A DNA stretch of 64,000 nucleotides from Bemisia tabaci (lineage: Eukaryota > Arthropoda > Insecta > Hemiptera > Aleyrodidae), in assembly GCF_918797505.1 (NCBI RefSeq), contig NC_092794.1, positions 558,001-622,000 of the forward strand, in the 5' to 3' direction. The position numbers and the translations under genes were made by a program. Below the pieces are notes generated by a model. The model did not search any database. It was not told the DNA's origin and saw nothing but the letters and a program-made list of their open reading frames with translations. How positions within the stretch are numbered: the stretch's first letter is position 1; every line of letters begins with the position of its first letter. Below are positions 54,835 through 64,000 of this stretch, piece after piece.

Positions 54835-55020
54835 TTCTGAAAGACGCTGCTCTTTCGACATTGGCGAAGGAATGACAGAAAAGTGGAAGTCTTTCATGTT
54901 CGAAGGATGTGCGATTTAAGTACTGCATCTCTGGTAAAATTTTTCGAGAAACCCTGTGCTGCCACTGCGGAATTTCTCTGAAATGAACCCGCAGCTCAAG
55001 AGAAATTCTCGAAGTTAAGA
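54835..55020 (-). repeat. Dispersed repeat, copy 1 (copy 2 at 56656-56830, plus)
   Basis: Minus strand TTTCAGAGAAATTCCGCAGT, GTTTCTCGAAAAATTTTACC and ACTTAAATCGCACATCC match plus-strand 56656-56830 (TTACAGAGAAAACCAGAGGC, TTTTTCGCAAATTTTTACAA, ACTTAAATCGCAAATCTCC). The 137-codon minus-strand frame 55219-54806 runs over this repeat and has no recognised domain. Confidence 0.6.
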
Positions 55021-55420
55021 CTGAAATGGAGGTGATCTCCCACGCTGAAGGTCCACCTCTATATCTAGTCAAACTCTCCGTGCCCAGTTGGAGAGCGAAT
55101 GCATTAGCAGGGTTGGCACTTTGTTTGGGAACTCTAAAGTTGGAACGACGGCAACCCTGTGCCAGAATTTTGTCAGCACTTATCAACGGAGATGTGAACC
55201 CAAACTGCACCACCAGCAAATCAGATGCGCTAATGTAAGACGCACTTGAGAGCAGTCGAGACTTGTACTACTTAAGGATAATTAAGTGCGTGCAAAAGGA
55301 CTGATGAAATTCGGCCCCTAGTAATGTATATGTGTTCCGTACCTGTGCATGGAAACTACGACTAGATACACAGGAGGTGAATCGTCAGCGTAGCGTAGAG
55401 GCTTCATTATGTCTTCTTTA

Positions 55421-56652
55421 CGGGGTGTACCAAAAGTCCGTCCCACCCTTGCTAACTTTTGAACGAATTGAGCTAGGGTAATGAAACTTTGGGAATGTTC
55501 CTATCTCAAAGGGGACCATTTTGGGGGGGGGGGGGGTCAAAATTTTGGTCCCCCCTCAGGGGGGGCGCGGGGGCCCCCAAATTTTTTTTTCAAATGGCAA
55601 CTAGCGACCCCTATCATGAGATACCTCATTCGAAAGAGCATAAAAAACTAAGAATTTTGGTGCAAACCGCAGATCAATATCTTAATTTTTGACCGAGTTA
55701 TGATAGGTCAAAGGTCAAATTTGACCTATTTTCAAAAAATCATAACTCCAGTTCAAATTATCGTAAAGAAAAAAATAAAACGGGAAAATTTACCAAATTG
55801 CGTCCGCCTTTAAGTAAAAATTGCAGAAATCACTTCGATTTAATTTTAAGGGGGGGGGGGGGGCTCGGACCCCCAAATACGTCAATTCAAAGGTCATTCA
55901 GTGTTCCCGCGAAATAAGCCAATTTCCCCAAGATTTGCCTCCACATTATCTCAGTAAGGTCAAAATCAGTTCAACATTACGTTGGCAAGTCCCCAAATTT
56001 CGGGAAAAGTTAAAAAAAACGAAATTTAAACGGTCAAATTTAATCACCTTAAATTTCGTTTTTTTTAACTTTTCCCGAAATTTGGGGACTTGCCAACGTA
56101 ATGTTGAACTGATTTTGGCCTTACTGAGATAATGTGGAGGCAAATCTAGGGGAAATTGGCTTATTTCGAGGGAGAAATTGAATGACCTTGGAATTGACGT
56201 ATTTAGGGGTCCGAGCCACCCCTTAAAATTAAATCGAAGTGATTTCTGCAATTTTTACTTAAAGGCGGACACAATTTGGTAAATTTTCCCGTTTTATTTT
56301 TTTCTTTACAATAATTTGAACCGGAGTTATGATTTTTTGAAAATAGGTCAACTTTGACCTTTGACCTATCATAACTCGGTCAAAAATTAAGATATTGATC
56401 TGCGGTTTGCGCCAAAATTCTTAGATTTTTATGCTCTTTCGAATGAAGTATCACAAGATAGGGGTTGCCATTGGAAAAAAAAGATGGGGGCCCCCGCGCC
56501 CCCCCTGAGGGGGAACCAAAATTTTGACCCCCCCCCCCCAAAAAAAAAAAAGATGGTCCCCTTTGAGATAGGAACATTCCCAAAGTTTCATTGCCCTAGC
56601 TCAATTCCGTTCAAAAGTTAGCAGGGGTGGGACGGACTTTTGGTACACCCTG
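55421..56652. mobile_element. 1.2-kb near-perfect palindromic element
   Basis: TA at 55419-55420. CGGGGTGTACCAAAAGTCCG at the left is mirrored by CGGACTTTTGGTACACCCTG at the right, and the arms (55421-56037, 56041-56652) stay nearly complementary through AGGTCAAATTTGACCT, TTAATTTTAAGGGG and CCCCAAATTTCGGGAAAAG to a tiny loop. The matched frames 56132/55946 and 55489/56583 are mirror images and not genes. Same family as 47738-49974. Confidence 0.88.
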
Positions 56653-56850
56653 TTTACCTTGAGAGTTTTTTTTGGAGCTTCGTAATTAGTTACAGAGAAA
56701 ACCAGAGGCGTCATTGTATTTTTCGCAAATTTTTACAAATGAATGCGTACTTAAATCGCAAATCTCCGACACATTCAAGAGCTCCGTTCCCGATGCAGCT
56801 GCATTCACACTTTTTGAGGATTTACCGTTCACAGTTCGTTTGAGCCAAAG

Positions 56851-56851
56851 T

Positions 56852-56897
<46 letters not shown>
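56851..56897. repeat. Poly-A run
   Basis: About 47 consecutive A at the downstream end of dispersed-repeat copy 2. This could be the tail of a retroposed copy, or simple slippage. Confidence 0.8.
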
Positions 56898-56899
<2 letters not shown>

Positions 56900-57189
56900 G
56901 ATACTCATAATTTTTCTTTGGAGTCTTGAAGTGGGATGTAAGTACTTTATGAATTGAAGCCATAAACGAGTAAATATGGTCGAGCTCTTAGAAAATAAAG
57001 TTAATTTGAAGATTTACACCCCTTATTTTGTTGAAAATGACTAATATGAGATCAAATATTCCATTATCGTAACAGATTTGGGATTTAAAGTTGCTGAGTC
57101 TAATAAATGCAGGAATTTTTCACACCCTCGTTTTCTACTATCCCTTTCCCACTCATAAAAATACCGAGTAATCAACACCACTCGATTAC

Positions 57190-57380
57190 TATATTTTTCT
57201 CGGAGACAACCAAAAATGAAGCTTCGGGACGACAACTATAGGAGGATAAATATACCCCAAAGAATTCAATGAAAATATTCTCAGCCCCCCAAAACCTCAT
57301 TTGGGAGGATTTTAGGGGGGAGAGGGGCACTCCCCGTTTCTCGCATATTTCAAGATGGAAGGTATGTATTGACATCGGAT
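57190..57380. mobile_element. Arm fragment of the 20096-21664 element family
   Basis: TTTTTCTCGGAGACAACC, GAAGCTTCGGGACGACAACT, AATTCAATGAAAATATT and CCCCAAAACCTCATTT follow the same order as 20125-20240. The opposite arm is not found as a partner here. Confidence 0.65.
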
Positions 57381-57439
57381 ACCAAGAGCCTCTCCAAGTT
57401 TCGCCCCATTTTGTAGATACCAGAGATGGTCGACCGGAC

Positions 57440-57970
57440 AAGGCTCGAATGAAAGTATATTGTACCGCAAACTCCCAGAAAAAGTTTTAACTTGAAAGAA
57501 CATCTCGTGTAGGCTGTACAGTGTTGCCAATTTTTCATTGTTTTGTGCTAAAATCAAGGAATTCTGGACTAATAACAAGACAGTGCATCAAAGTTAAACA
57601 GACTAGTACACCCGAGTTGGTCAACGGGACAAGGCTCAATGAAAGTATATCGTAAGGTAAACTTCCAAGCAAAGTTTTCACTCAAAGTGACACCTCGTTT
57701 AGGCTGTAGAATGTTGCCAATTTTTCATTTTTATGAAATGAAATCAAAGAATTCAGGACTAATAGTCCAGCGCATCATAGTTAAACAGACTAGTACACCC
57801 GAGTCGGTCGGTCAACGAGACAAGGCTCAAATGAAAGTATATTGTACCGCAAACTCCCAGACAAAGTTTTAACTTGAAAGAACATCTCGTGTAGGCTGTC
57901 CAGCGTTGCCAATTTTTCATTGTTCCGTGCTAAAATCAAGGAATTCTGGACTAATAGTCCAGTGCATCAT
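57440..57970. repeat. Three tandem copies of a roughly 190-bp unit
   Basis: Copies start near 57446, 57635 and 57823. Each reads GAAAGTATAT(T/C)GTA then AAAGTTTT, then TTGCCAATTTTTCATT, AATTC(T/A)GGACTAATA and AGACTAGTACA. The last copy is also the outer end of the left arm of the following palindrome. Confidence 0.8.
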
Positions 57971-59632
57971 AGTTAAAGAGACTAGTACATCGGTCTACAG
58001 GCTGAGTACTACTCTGAGATCGTAAAGAAACGCAATCAAAGGCCATCGTGAAAGTTTCGAAGCAGTGTTGTCAATTTTTTATTTCTTTTTTACATAAAAT
58101 GAGGGTATTCTAAAGATTTTTGGCGGAAAACGTATCTTTAGGGGCAATAAATTTGACGAGTATGAGCCTGAATATTACTACCATACGATAGTACGAATTA
58201 CGAATAACCATACGAATTTACCATACGATAGTAAATGATAACTTCTTGCGGAGAAAATCGTATTTCGAAAACAATGTTGCCAAGTTTACTTTAATTTCGT
58301 ATAAAAATTCTCGAGAGATTCTCGAGTGAGTGCTCGGAAAACGTAATTTTCAAGGCATTTCTCCCATTTTGATGACTGAATATCACCATGGTATGGTACA
58401 TGATCACTATTCAAGGCCTCCTCCTTGCGAGATCACCAACAGACCCAAAAAATTTGCAAATTCAGTAACATGGTGAAATAAATTCCAGTTTTGGCATGAA
58501 GGACAATGAGATGACATAGTATGAGACTCTCTCGCCTCTTAATACAGAAAAAAAACCCGAAATCACGTTTTACACTTTTCAAAATTGGAGCTTCCAAAAA
58601 TTTTCATTTTATCGTAAAAATGCTATAAAATGACAACATTGGCTTAAAAATTCGACTTCTCTTTTAAAAATCATTCCTTCAGTGTTGTAAGGAAATATTT
58701 TGCATATATCGTAAGTTGGCGGCACCTAAAAGTACGATTTCTGCTCGAAAAGCTTACAAAAATCGGTCTTTTATGGTAAAATAAATGTGCGCAATTTGGC
58801 AACGTTACCCTAAAAATTCCATTTTTGCCTTAAGTATAGTCATTTTACAGCATTTTTACGATAAAATGAAAATATTTGACAGCTCCAATTTTGAAAAGTT
58901 TAAAACGTGATTTCGGGGTTTTTTCTGTACTAAGAGGCGAGAGAGTCTCATGCTATGTCATCTCATTGTCCTTCATGCCAAAACTGGAATTTATTTCACC
59001 ATGTTACTGAATTTGCAAATTTTTTGGGTCCGTTGGTAATCTCGCAAGGAGGAGGCCTTGAATGGTGATCATGTACCATACCATGGTGATATTCAGTCAT
59101 CAAATGGGAGAAATGCCTTGAAAATTACGTTTTCCGAGCACTCACTCGAGAATCTCTTTACTTTTTAAACGAAGTTAAAGTGAACTTGGCAACATTGCTT
59201 TTGAAATACGATTTTCTCGGTAAGAAGTCATCATTAACTATAGTATGGTAATATTCCGGCCCATACTCGTAAAATTTATTGCCCCTAAAGATACGTTTTC
59301 CGCCAAAAATCTTTAGAATACCCTCATTTTATGTAAAAAAAGAAATAAAAAATTGACAACACTGCTTCGAAACTTTCACGATGGCCTTTGATTGCGTTTC
59401 TTTACGATCTCAGAGTAGTATACAGCCTGTAGACCGATGTACTAGTCTCTTTAACTATGATGCACTGGACTATTAGTCCAGAATTCCTTGATTTTAGCAC
59501 CAAACAATGAAAAATTGGCAACGTTGTACAGCCTAAACGAGGTGTCACTTCAAGTTGAAACTTTGCTTGGAAGTTTGCCGTACCATACACTTTCATTTGA
59601 GCCGTGCGCGGTTGACCAACTCGGGTATCCAA
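57795..59632. repeat. 1.84-kb palindrome with about 840-bp arms
   Basis: Left GGTCGGTCAACGAGACAAGG pairs with right GCGCGGTTGACCAACTCGGG region. Inward, GACCGATGTACTAGT, AAAGGCCATCGTGAAAGTTT, GAGCACTCACTCGAGAATCT and CATGTTACTGAATTTGCAAA all have inverted partners. The centre is unpaired at about 58650-58830. No clear terminal motif or target duplication, so it may be an inverted duplication and not a transposon. Confidence 0.75.
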
Positions 59633-60744
59633 AGAGGGGCGAAAAAAAACCCTTTTTGGCGGGGGTCTTGTATGGCCAAACATACGAACTTTCTACTCTC
59701 CGTGCTTTTCCCCTGAACTCCATTTTCCCATAAAGAGCCGTAAATTTTTGGAAGAGGAAAAGGTCCTAGGCTAGTGCAGGGCAAATGGACCATTTTCCGT
59801 ATGATTTCTCAGTAACTTTTCGCATAGAATCCAAATCTGAAGAAAAACATACGCTTGCGACTGGAAATTTTCGGATTATGTTCCCTCAAAGACAAATGAT
59901 GAATATCGATCCTGGATACCACCAATATTCCTTGTAAAATTGGGAAAAATCGATAAAGCGAATGGATGTATCGATTCCTTAACGTGAAATTCTAATTCTT
60001 TGTGAAAAAGTGTTAGTATCCATAGGCTGAACATGTGTGGACAACGACTAGGAGCCCGCGGCAACAACAAGTCACAAGTCAACAGGAGCACGGCGAATAT
60101 GAGATGGGATTTTGCCGCCCCTCCCCCCTCTCCCGAAACTCGGAAACCGCTCCTACGTTCAGATTGAATTTTTTCTCTGAGCTGTATGTCATTTTACGCT
60201 TCCATTTCAAACTCGGTTCGATGGTCGAATCGACAGCGACGGCCCAGTGAGCAGGCCATTTTTGAAGAGCTTCACGGAAAATTTGAGAAATTTTCGGTTC
60301 CGATGGGTAATTCTAGGTCTCCAAAATTTACGATATTGCTAAAATCTGTGGTTATAATTTTCGAGTACTTAAAATTCTAGGTGGCGGTAGCCACTCCATC
60401 CCAATCCTAAGAAACTCCTCCTAAAATGTTGACAACGACGGGTGGCTGCTCCTAGCTAGATATACTACGCAGAGAAACTCAATCGGGCTCGCCTGTCCCT
60501 CTGTCCAAGAATCCTAGGTATTGTAACTATCGAGGAAATTTATTTTCAGCGATATAACGGAACGTACCATCGGTAAGTTGCCCCTTTTAGCTCTAGAATA
60601 CCTTTAAGTCGACTTTATTTTCCAGGAGCTCGACAGAATGTTTTTCTTCTTGGCTCAAATGACTCGGTAGACACTCTGCTTCATGAATCTGGAGCGTTTT
60701 TGCTTTTGATTTGTCAAAAAATTTAAACTCGTTCAGGCAAAACG

Positions 60745-61095
60745 TGCCGAGAGAATGTTAGGAAAAATCGGCGAAATCGCACGATGAGGCTTCTTTCAGG
60801 GGAGGAAAAAGGCATTTTAAAAGTGGTAAAGTAATGTTTAGGTTCTTGTAAACTACCCAAAAAAGTTTGTTACCTCAAAACATTTCAAAGCCGTAGCAAC
60901 ATTATATAGGTAGAAAAATGCACACCGTGCGGGGAGAATGTTAGGAAAAATCGGCGAAATCGCACGACGTGGCCACTTTGAGGGATGGAAAAAGGCATTT
61001 TAAAAGGGGTGACGTAACTTGTGTTATTTTTTTCATAAGAGACCTTAGAAAATGTTTTACCTCAAAAATGTGTGAAACTGTAACTAAATTGTGAA
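60745..61095. repeat. Tandem duplication, about 183-bp period
   Basis: GAGAATGTTAGGAAAAATCG followed by GCGAAATCGCACGA occurs at 60751 and 60934, each followed by AAAAAGGCATTTTAAAAG and TACCTCAAAA. Copies differ by point changes. Confidence 0.8.
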
Positions 61096-61959
61096 GGGGG
61101 GAATAATTCGCGAAATGACGGATAAACTCGATTGTCCCAAATTTGAAGTTACCGCTTTGAGACTAGTCGGCCTCGGAGACACTACTTAGGATGATCCGAT
61201 CCGGCTGAAATTTTTTGCGCGAACACTTCACACCAAAAATCAACTTCATTGGGAGGGAGGTGTCAGACATTTGATTTTCGAAAAGTCGAAAAATAAGAAC
61301 CATACTACCCAACAGGCAAAAAATGTGAAGGATAAATATGTTTCCTTAAACTATTTACCTTAAACAAGCCTGCTATCAAGGCAAGAAATGTAAAAATTAT
61401 TTGAGTTACGAGGGAGCAAACATGGACAAGTTCAATGGGTCACTAAACCTTGTTTATTTTATTTAATATTTTGAAAGTACTAGGTGAGTAGATAATGTGA
61501 TGATTTTTCCGCATTTTTATGGAGCCGAAATCGCGGAGAAAACCGCTTTTGAAAACTCTAAAAACTGCGAGACATTTCAAACGCACCCGAATGACGGGAA
61601 ACTAATGGTGGTGATGTACTGCGGTAGTCAAATCGCAGTCTTCTCTCATTTTCCACTGACGTGTGTTAAAATAAAACGTCTTTCTTTGTGAAATTATTGC
61701 TTGTCCACTAAAGGTAACATAAATGAGAATTGATTTTTTAATTCTAAAGATATAAGTTCGACTTTAGTTTTGTTCTCGCATACGATGAGTAGATAGACAT
61801 TTGACGGAAGTCGTAGAAACCCGTGCTCGCTTCTACTTTAGTGCGGGATGACATCATTCGGTTTGGCGCGAAACCGGGGCGTTTTAAAGAGGTTGTTCCA
61901 AAAACGCCGATTTTGGTCCCCCCCTGGATTTGGCCCAAACTTTGCTCAGATGTTGTACT

Positions 61960-62215
61960 AAGTGTCCCCGATGCTTGGGCAAAATTTCAGCCCCCTCGGA
62001 TAATTGGGGGGGGGGAGGGGGCAGGGGGGCAAAGTTGCAATTTTTTTAAAACTTTAAAAATCGATATCTCGCGAACGGTTTGAGTGTAAGTGTTGCGGTT
62101 TGCGCTAAAAAAACGACAAAAAATATTCTCTACAAGAATATCAATGCTGTTTGCAAGGTTGCGTAATTTATCGCGGTCATAAATCGATTTTTTCGATTTT
62201 GAAGGTTCGACTTTT
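61960..62215. repeat. Inverted counterpart of the 51897-52150 repeat
   Basis: Same sequence blocks in opposite orientation, including TGCGGTTTGCGCTAAAAAAA and AATCGATTTTTTCGATTTTG. The upstream part (AAAACGCCGATTTTGGTCCC, near 61900) is shared with 54350-54425 on the other strand. Confidence 0.7.
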
Positions 62216-62378
62216 TTTCGTTTTTCGTCTCTCCTCTCTTTGGAATCGTTGCTACGTGAAAAAAAAAATGTTGAGGTGATTCTCCATGAAATTCTGCATC
62301 TACCACACTTTGTTTGATCTTGGGGAAACGATTCGTACGTGAGTTATAGCGATTTTTCTGCGCGTTACCGGTTACGCG

Positions 62379-63034
62379 GGGGCGGCTTATCGGCGGCGCT
62401 CCATCCCGCGCGGGCAAGGCAGAGGTTGTTTCACCGCTAGGGCCTTATATTCATGCTGTAGGCTGTAATTAACGATATTTTCTCCTCCCCCCACCCTTCC
62501 CCTGCAATAAATATTTGTTTATTACTTCGTTATACAGGGTATCCCAGACCACCCGTAAAAGGTCTTTTTCTCGGTTGGTTTAGGTAGTACGAAGTGGGGG
62601 GCCGCGGGATTGAATAGGGAATTGACCCCAAGGAATCCGAATTTCATGGTCCCGAAACCCCCCATGCCCCCCTTGGGAGGTAAAGAGGAGGTTACGATGC
62701 CCAAAGTCGGGAGACATTGTGCCTCCCCCTTTTACCTCCCGAGGGTGGCTAGGGGGGTTTCGGGACCATGAAATTCGGATTCCTTGGGGTCAATTCCCTA
62801 TTCAATCCCGCGGCCCCCCACTTCGTACTACCTAAACCAACCGAGAAAAAGACCTTTTACGGGTGGTCTGGGATACCCTGTATAACGAAGTATTAAACAA
62901 ATATTTATTGCAGGGGAAGGGTGGGGGGAGGAGAAAATATCGTTAATTACAGCCTACAGCATGAATATAAGGCCCTAGCGGTGAAACAACCTCTGCCTTG
63001 CCCGCGCGGGATGGAGCGCCGCCGATAAGCCGCC
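62379..63034. repeat. 656-bp palindrome centred on a TA-flanked MITE
   Basis: Outer arms 62379-62534 and 62881-63034 are almost exact reverse complements (GGGCGGCTTATCGGCGGCGC, TGCTGTAGGCTGTAATTAAC, TTTGTTTATTACTTCGTTAT). The complete MITE at 62535-62880 sits exactly between them. Confidence 0.9.
62535..62880. mobile_element. 346-bp foldback MITE, TA target duplication
   Basis: CAGGGTATCCCAGACCACCC at the left mirrored by GGGTGGTCTGGGATACCCTG at the right, TA on both sides (62533-62534, 62881-62882). Arms run through GGTAGTACGAAGTGGGGGG and GACCATGAAATTCGGATTCC to a loop of about 45 bp. A single-arm relative is at 31640-31807. Confidence 0.9.
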
Positions 63035-63389
63035 CGAACGCAATCGAACGTGAGGAATCTAATGTACACAAGCATCTGGTAGAAGAAAACTATTCAATCT
63101 ATAATTTAAAAGCAACTTCGAAGTTTGTCATAAACGAACAATTAAACCATGTTGCGAGTCCTCGAAAAGTTTGAAATTAGGAAGAGAGTAATGAATGGTT
63201 GTAACTTATTGGTCGTGCAGGTAGAAATTGAAGGCTTGAGCAACCAGCTAATTGATTTTTGTTGCTCCGTGTAGGTCGCGTTGTTTTTATTGCACCTTTG
63301 TATTGTATTGTGCACTGTAAAAAATCTATTTAATATCACTACCATATTGTGAGCTGTGTAATTTTAAAGTTTATCGCCAAAGTACATAT

Positions 63390-63845
63390 GTAGCATGCTC
63401 TGCCTCTGCTGTCCCCTGGTGGTAATGATTGTCAGCTATCCGATTGGACTGCAACGCCGAGAAAGTGCTGCTGACTATGATTGACCTTGGAACTATTTCT
63501 TTCTTGTCATCACAAGTGTCACCTGAGTGTGCACTGGCCACTGTGACACTTGTATGCTAATTCGTTTGTGGCGGCTAGCCACCACTCTGCCAACCAGCAC
63601 AGCTCATTGGCTGGAGCTCGACATTGTCACGGCTACATATAGCCGCGAGCTCATCACTCAGGTCACTCCGCGCCCGTCAGTCACACAGGACTCACGTCGC
63701 ACAGCACCCAGCGGAACTCATGCAGCCGGCCGCCTTGCCCCTTTCCAACGGCCTTGTTTAGGGTCACCACACGATGAGCACCTCTCATGGCTTAGTCCAT
63801 ACGTTGCATCTGCCAGTTATATAGTTAAAAGGACTCTACAACAAA
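63390..63845 (+). repeat. Possible LTR or other promoter-bearing repeat (tentative)
   Basis: A GC-richer block beginning TGTAGCATGCTCTGCC, with a TATA-like ACATATAGCC at 63641-63650, CCAAT-like CTCATTGGC at 63603-63611 and a TCAGTC start-like motif at 63678-63683. This layout resembles insect LTR promoters, but I could not find TG...CA with a target duplication. The 153-codon plus frame (63527-63988) spans this block and the neighbouring repeat and has no domain. Confidence 0.35.
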
Positions 63846-63988
63846 ACGGCCAAATCGGCCTAAACACGGAATCGTACGATTTTCTCAGGGATGATAGAGG
63901 GTCTTCCCAGACACTCAAAACTGGTCATATTTTTTGCCTAACCCCCAGGGAAAAAGGGGGGATGGGGGGTCAAAGTCAAAACCTTTAA
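63846..63988 (+). repeat. Dispersed repeat, copy 2 (copy 1 at 4305-4445)
   Basis: See the first copy. Shared blocks are CGGCCAAATCGG, GGATGATAGAGGG and CTTCCCAGA, then AAAAAGGGGGGATGGGG in place of AAAAAGGGAGAAGGGGCC. Confidence 0.7.
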
Positions 63989-64000
63989 ATTAGCATAACT

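Noticed and set aside
54806..55219. 137-codon minus-strand open frame
   Set aside because: Overlaps a dispersed repeat that also occurs at 56656-56830, where the frame is broken; no domain recognised.
55821..56251. Paired frames of 101-103 codons on opposite strands with the same peptide
   Set aside because: They are the two arms of the palindromic element read from each side.
63527..63988. 153-codon plus-strand open frame at the window end
   Set aside because: Crosses from an LTR-like block into a dispersed repeat also present at 4305-4445; a frame across two unrelated repeats is unlikely to be a gene.

Overview
The window is eukaryotic and most likely from an insect. One gene with twelve coding exons and GT-AG introns of 0.4 to 7.4 kb runs across the first 41 kb on the minus strand. 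The intergenic and intronic DNA is AT-rich and full of small DNA transposons, mariner-like elements with TA target duplications, hAT-like elements, and insect-type TTAGG/TTAGGT motifs. A hemipteroid insect would fit, but I cannot name a species.

The only gene I can reconstruct with confidence is an otopetrin (Otop-type proton channel). Its twelve coding exons lie in minus-strand order at 40839-40622, 34493-34379, 30287-29904, 24712-24541, 23891-23731, 23295-23085, 15709-15323, 13800-13578, 12289-12011, 10456-10276, 8224-8051 and 1833-1699. Phases agree at all eleven junctions (2,0,0,1,0,1,1,2,2,0,0). The joined frame is 2640 nt, 879 residues plus stop, with no internal stop. Two insertions stand out: a Lys/Glu-rich charged stretch in the loop after membrane segment 2, and a Ser/Thr/Pro-rich mucin-like stretch encoded by exon 7 in the loop between segments 5 and 6.

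The introns and the 23 kb upstream of exon 1 are a TE graveyard. The clearest elements are a mariner-type element with long inverted repeats and an intact DNA-binding-domain ORF that lacks a catalytic domain (27100-28122); a foldback made from two inverted copies of a mariner 3' end (38022-39003); two hAT-like elements with 8-bp target duplications (43211-44386, 53706-54185) and a small third candidate (28654-28933); a family of long palindromic elements with CAGGGTGTCCC-like ends (42481-43039, 47738-49974, 55421-56652, 62535-62880); and a solo LTR with a 5-bp target duplication nested inside one of these (48582-49598). A roughly 262-bp MITE family is present in at least two copies, with a possible third.

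From 40840 to 64000 I see no convincing host exon. The open frames there lie in repeats or low-complexity sequence. The region may hold the otopetrin promoter and untranslated exons, but the sequence alone does not show where.
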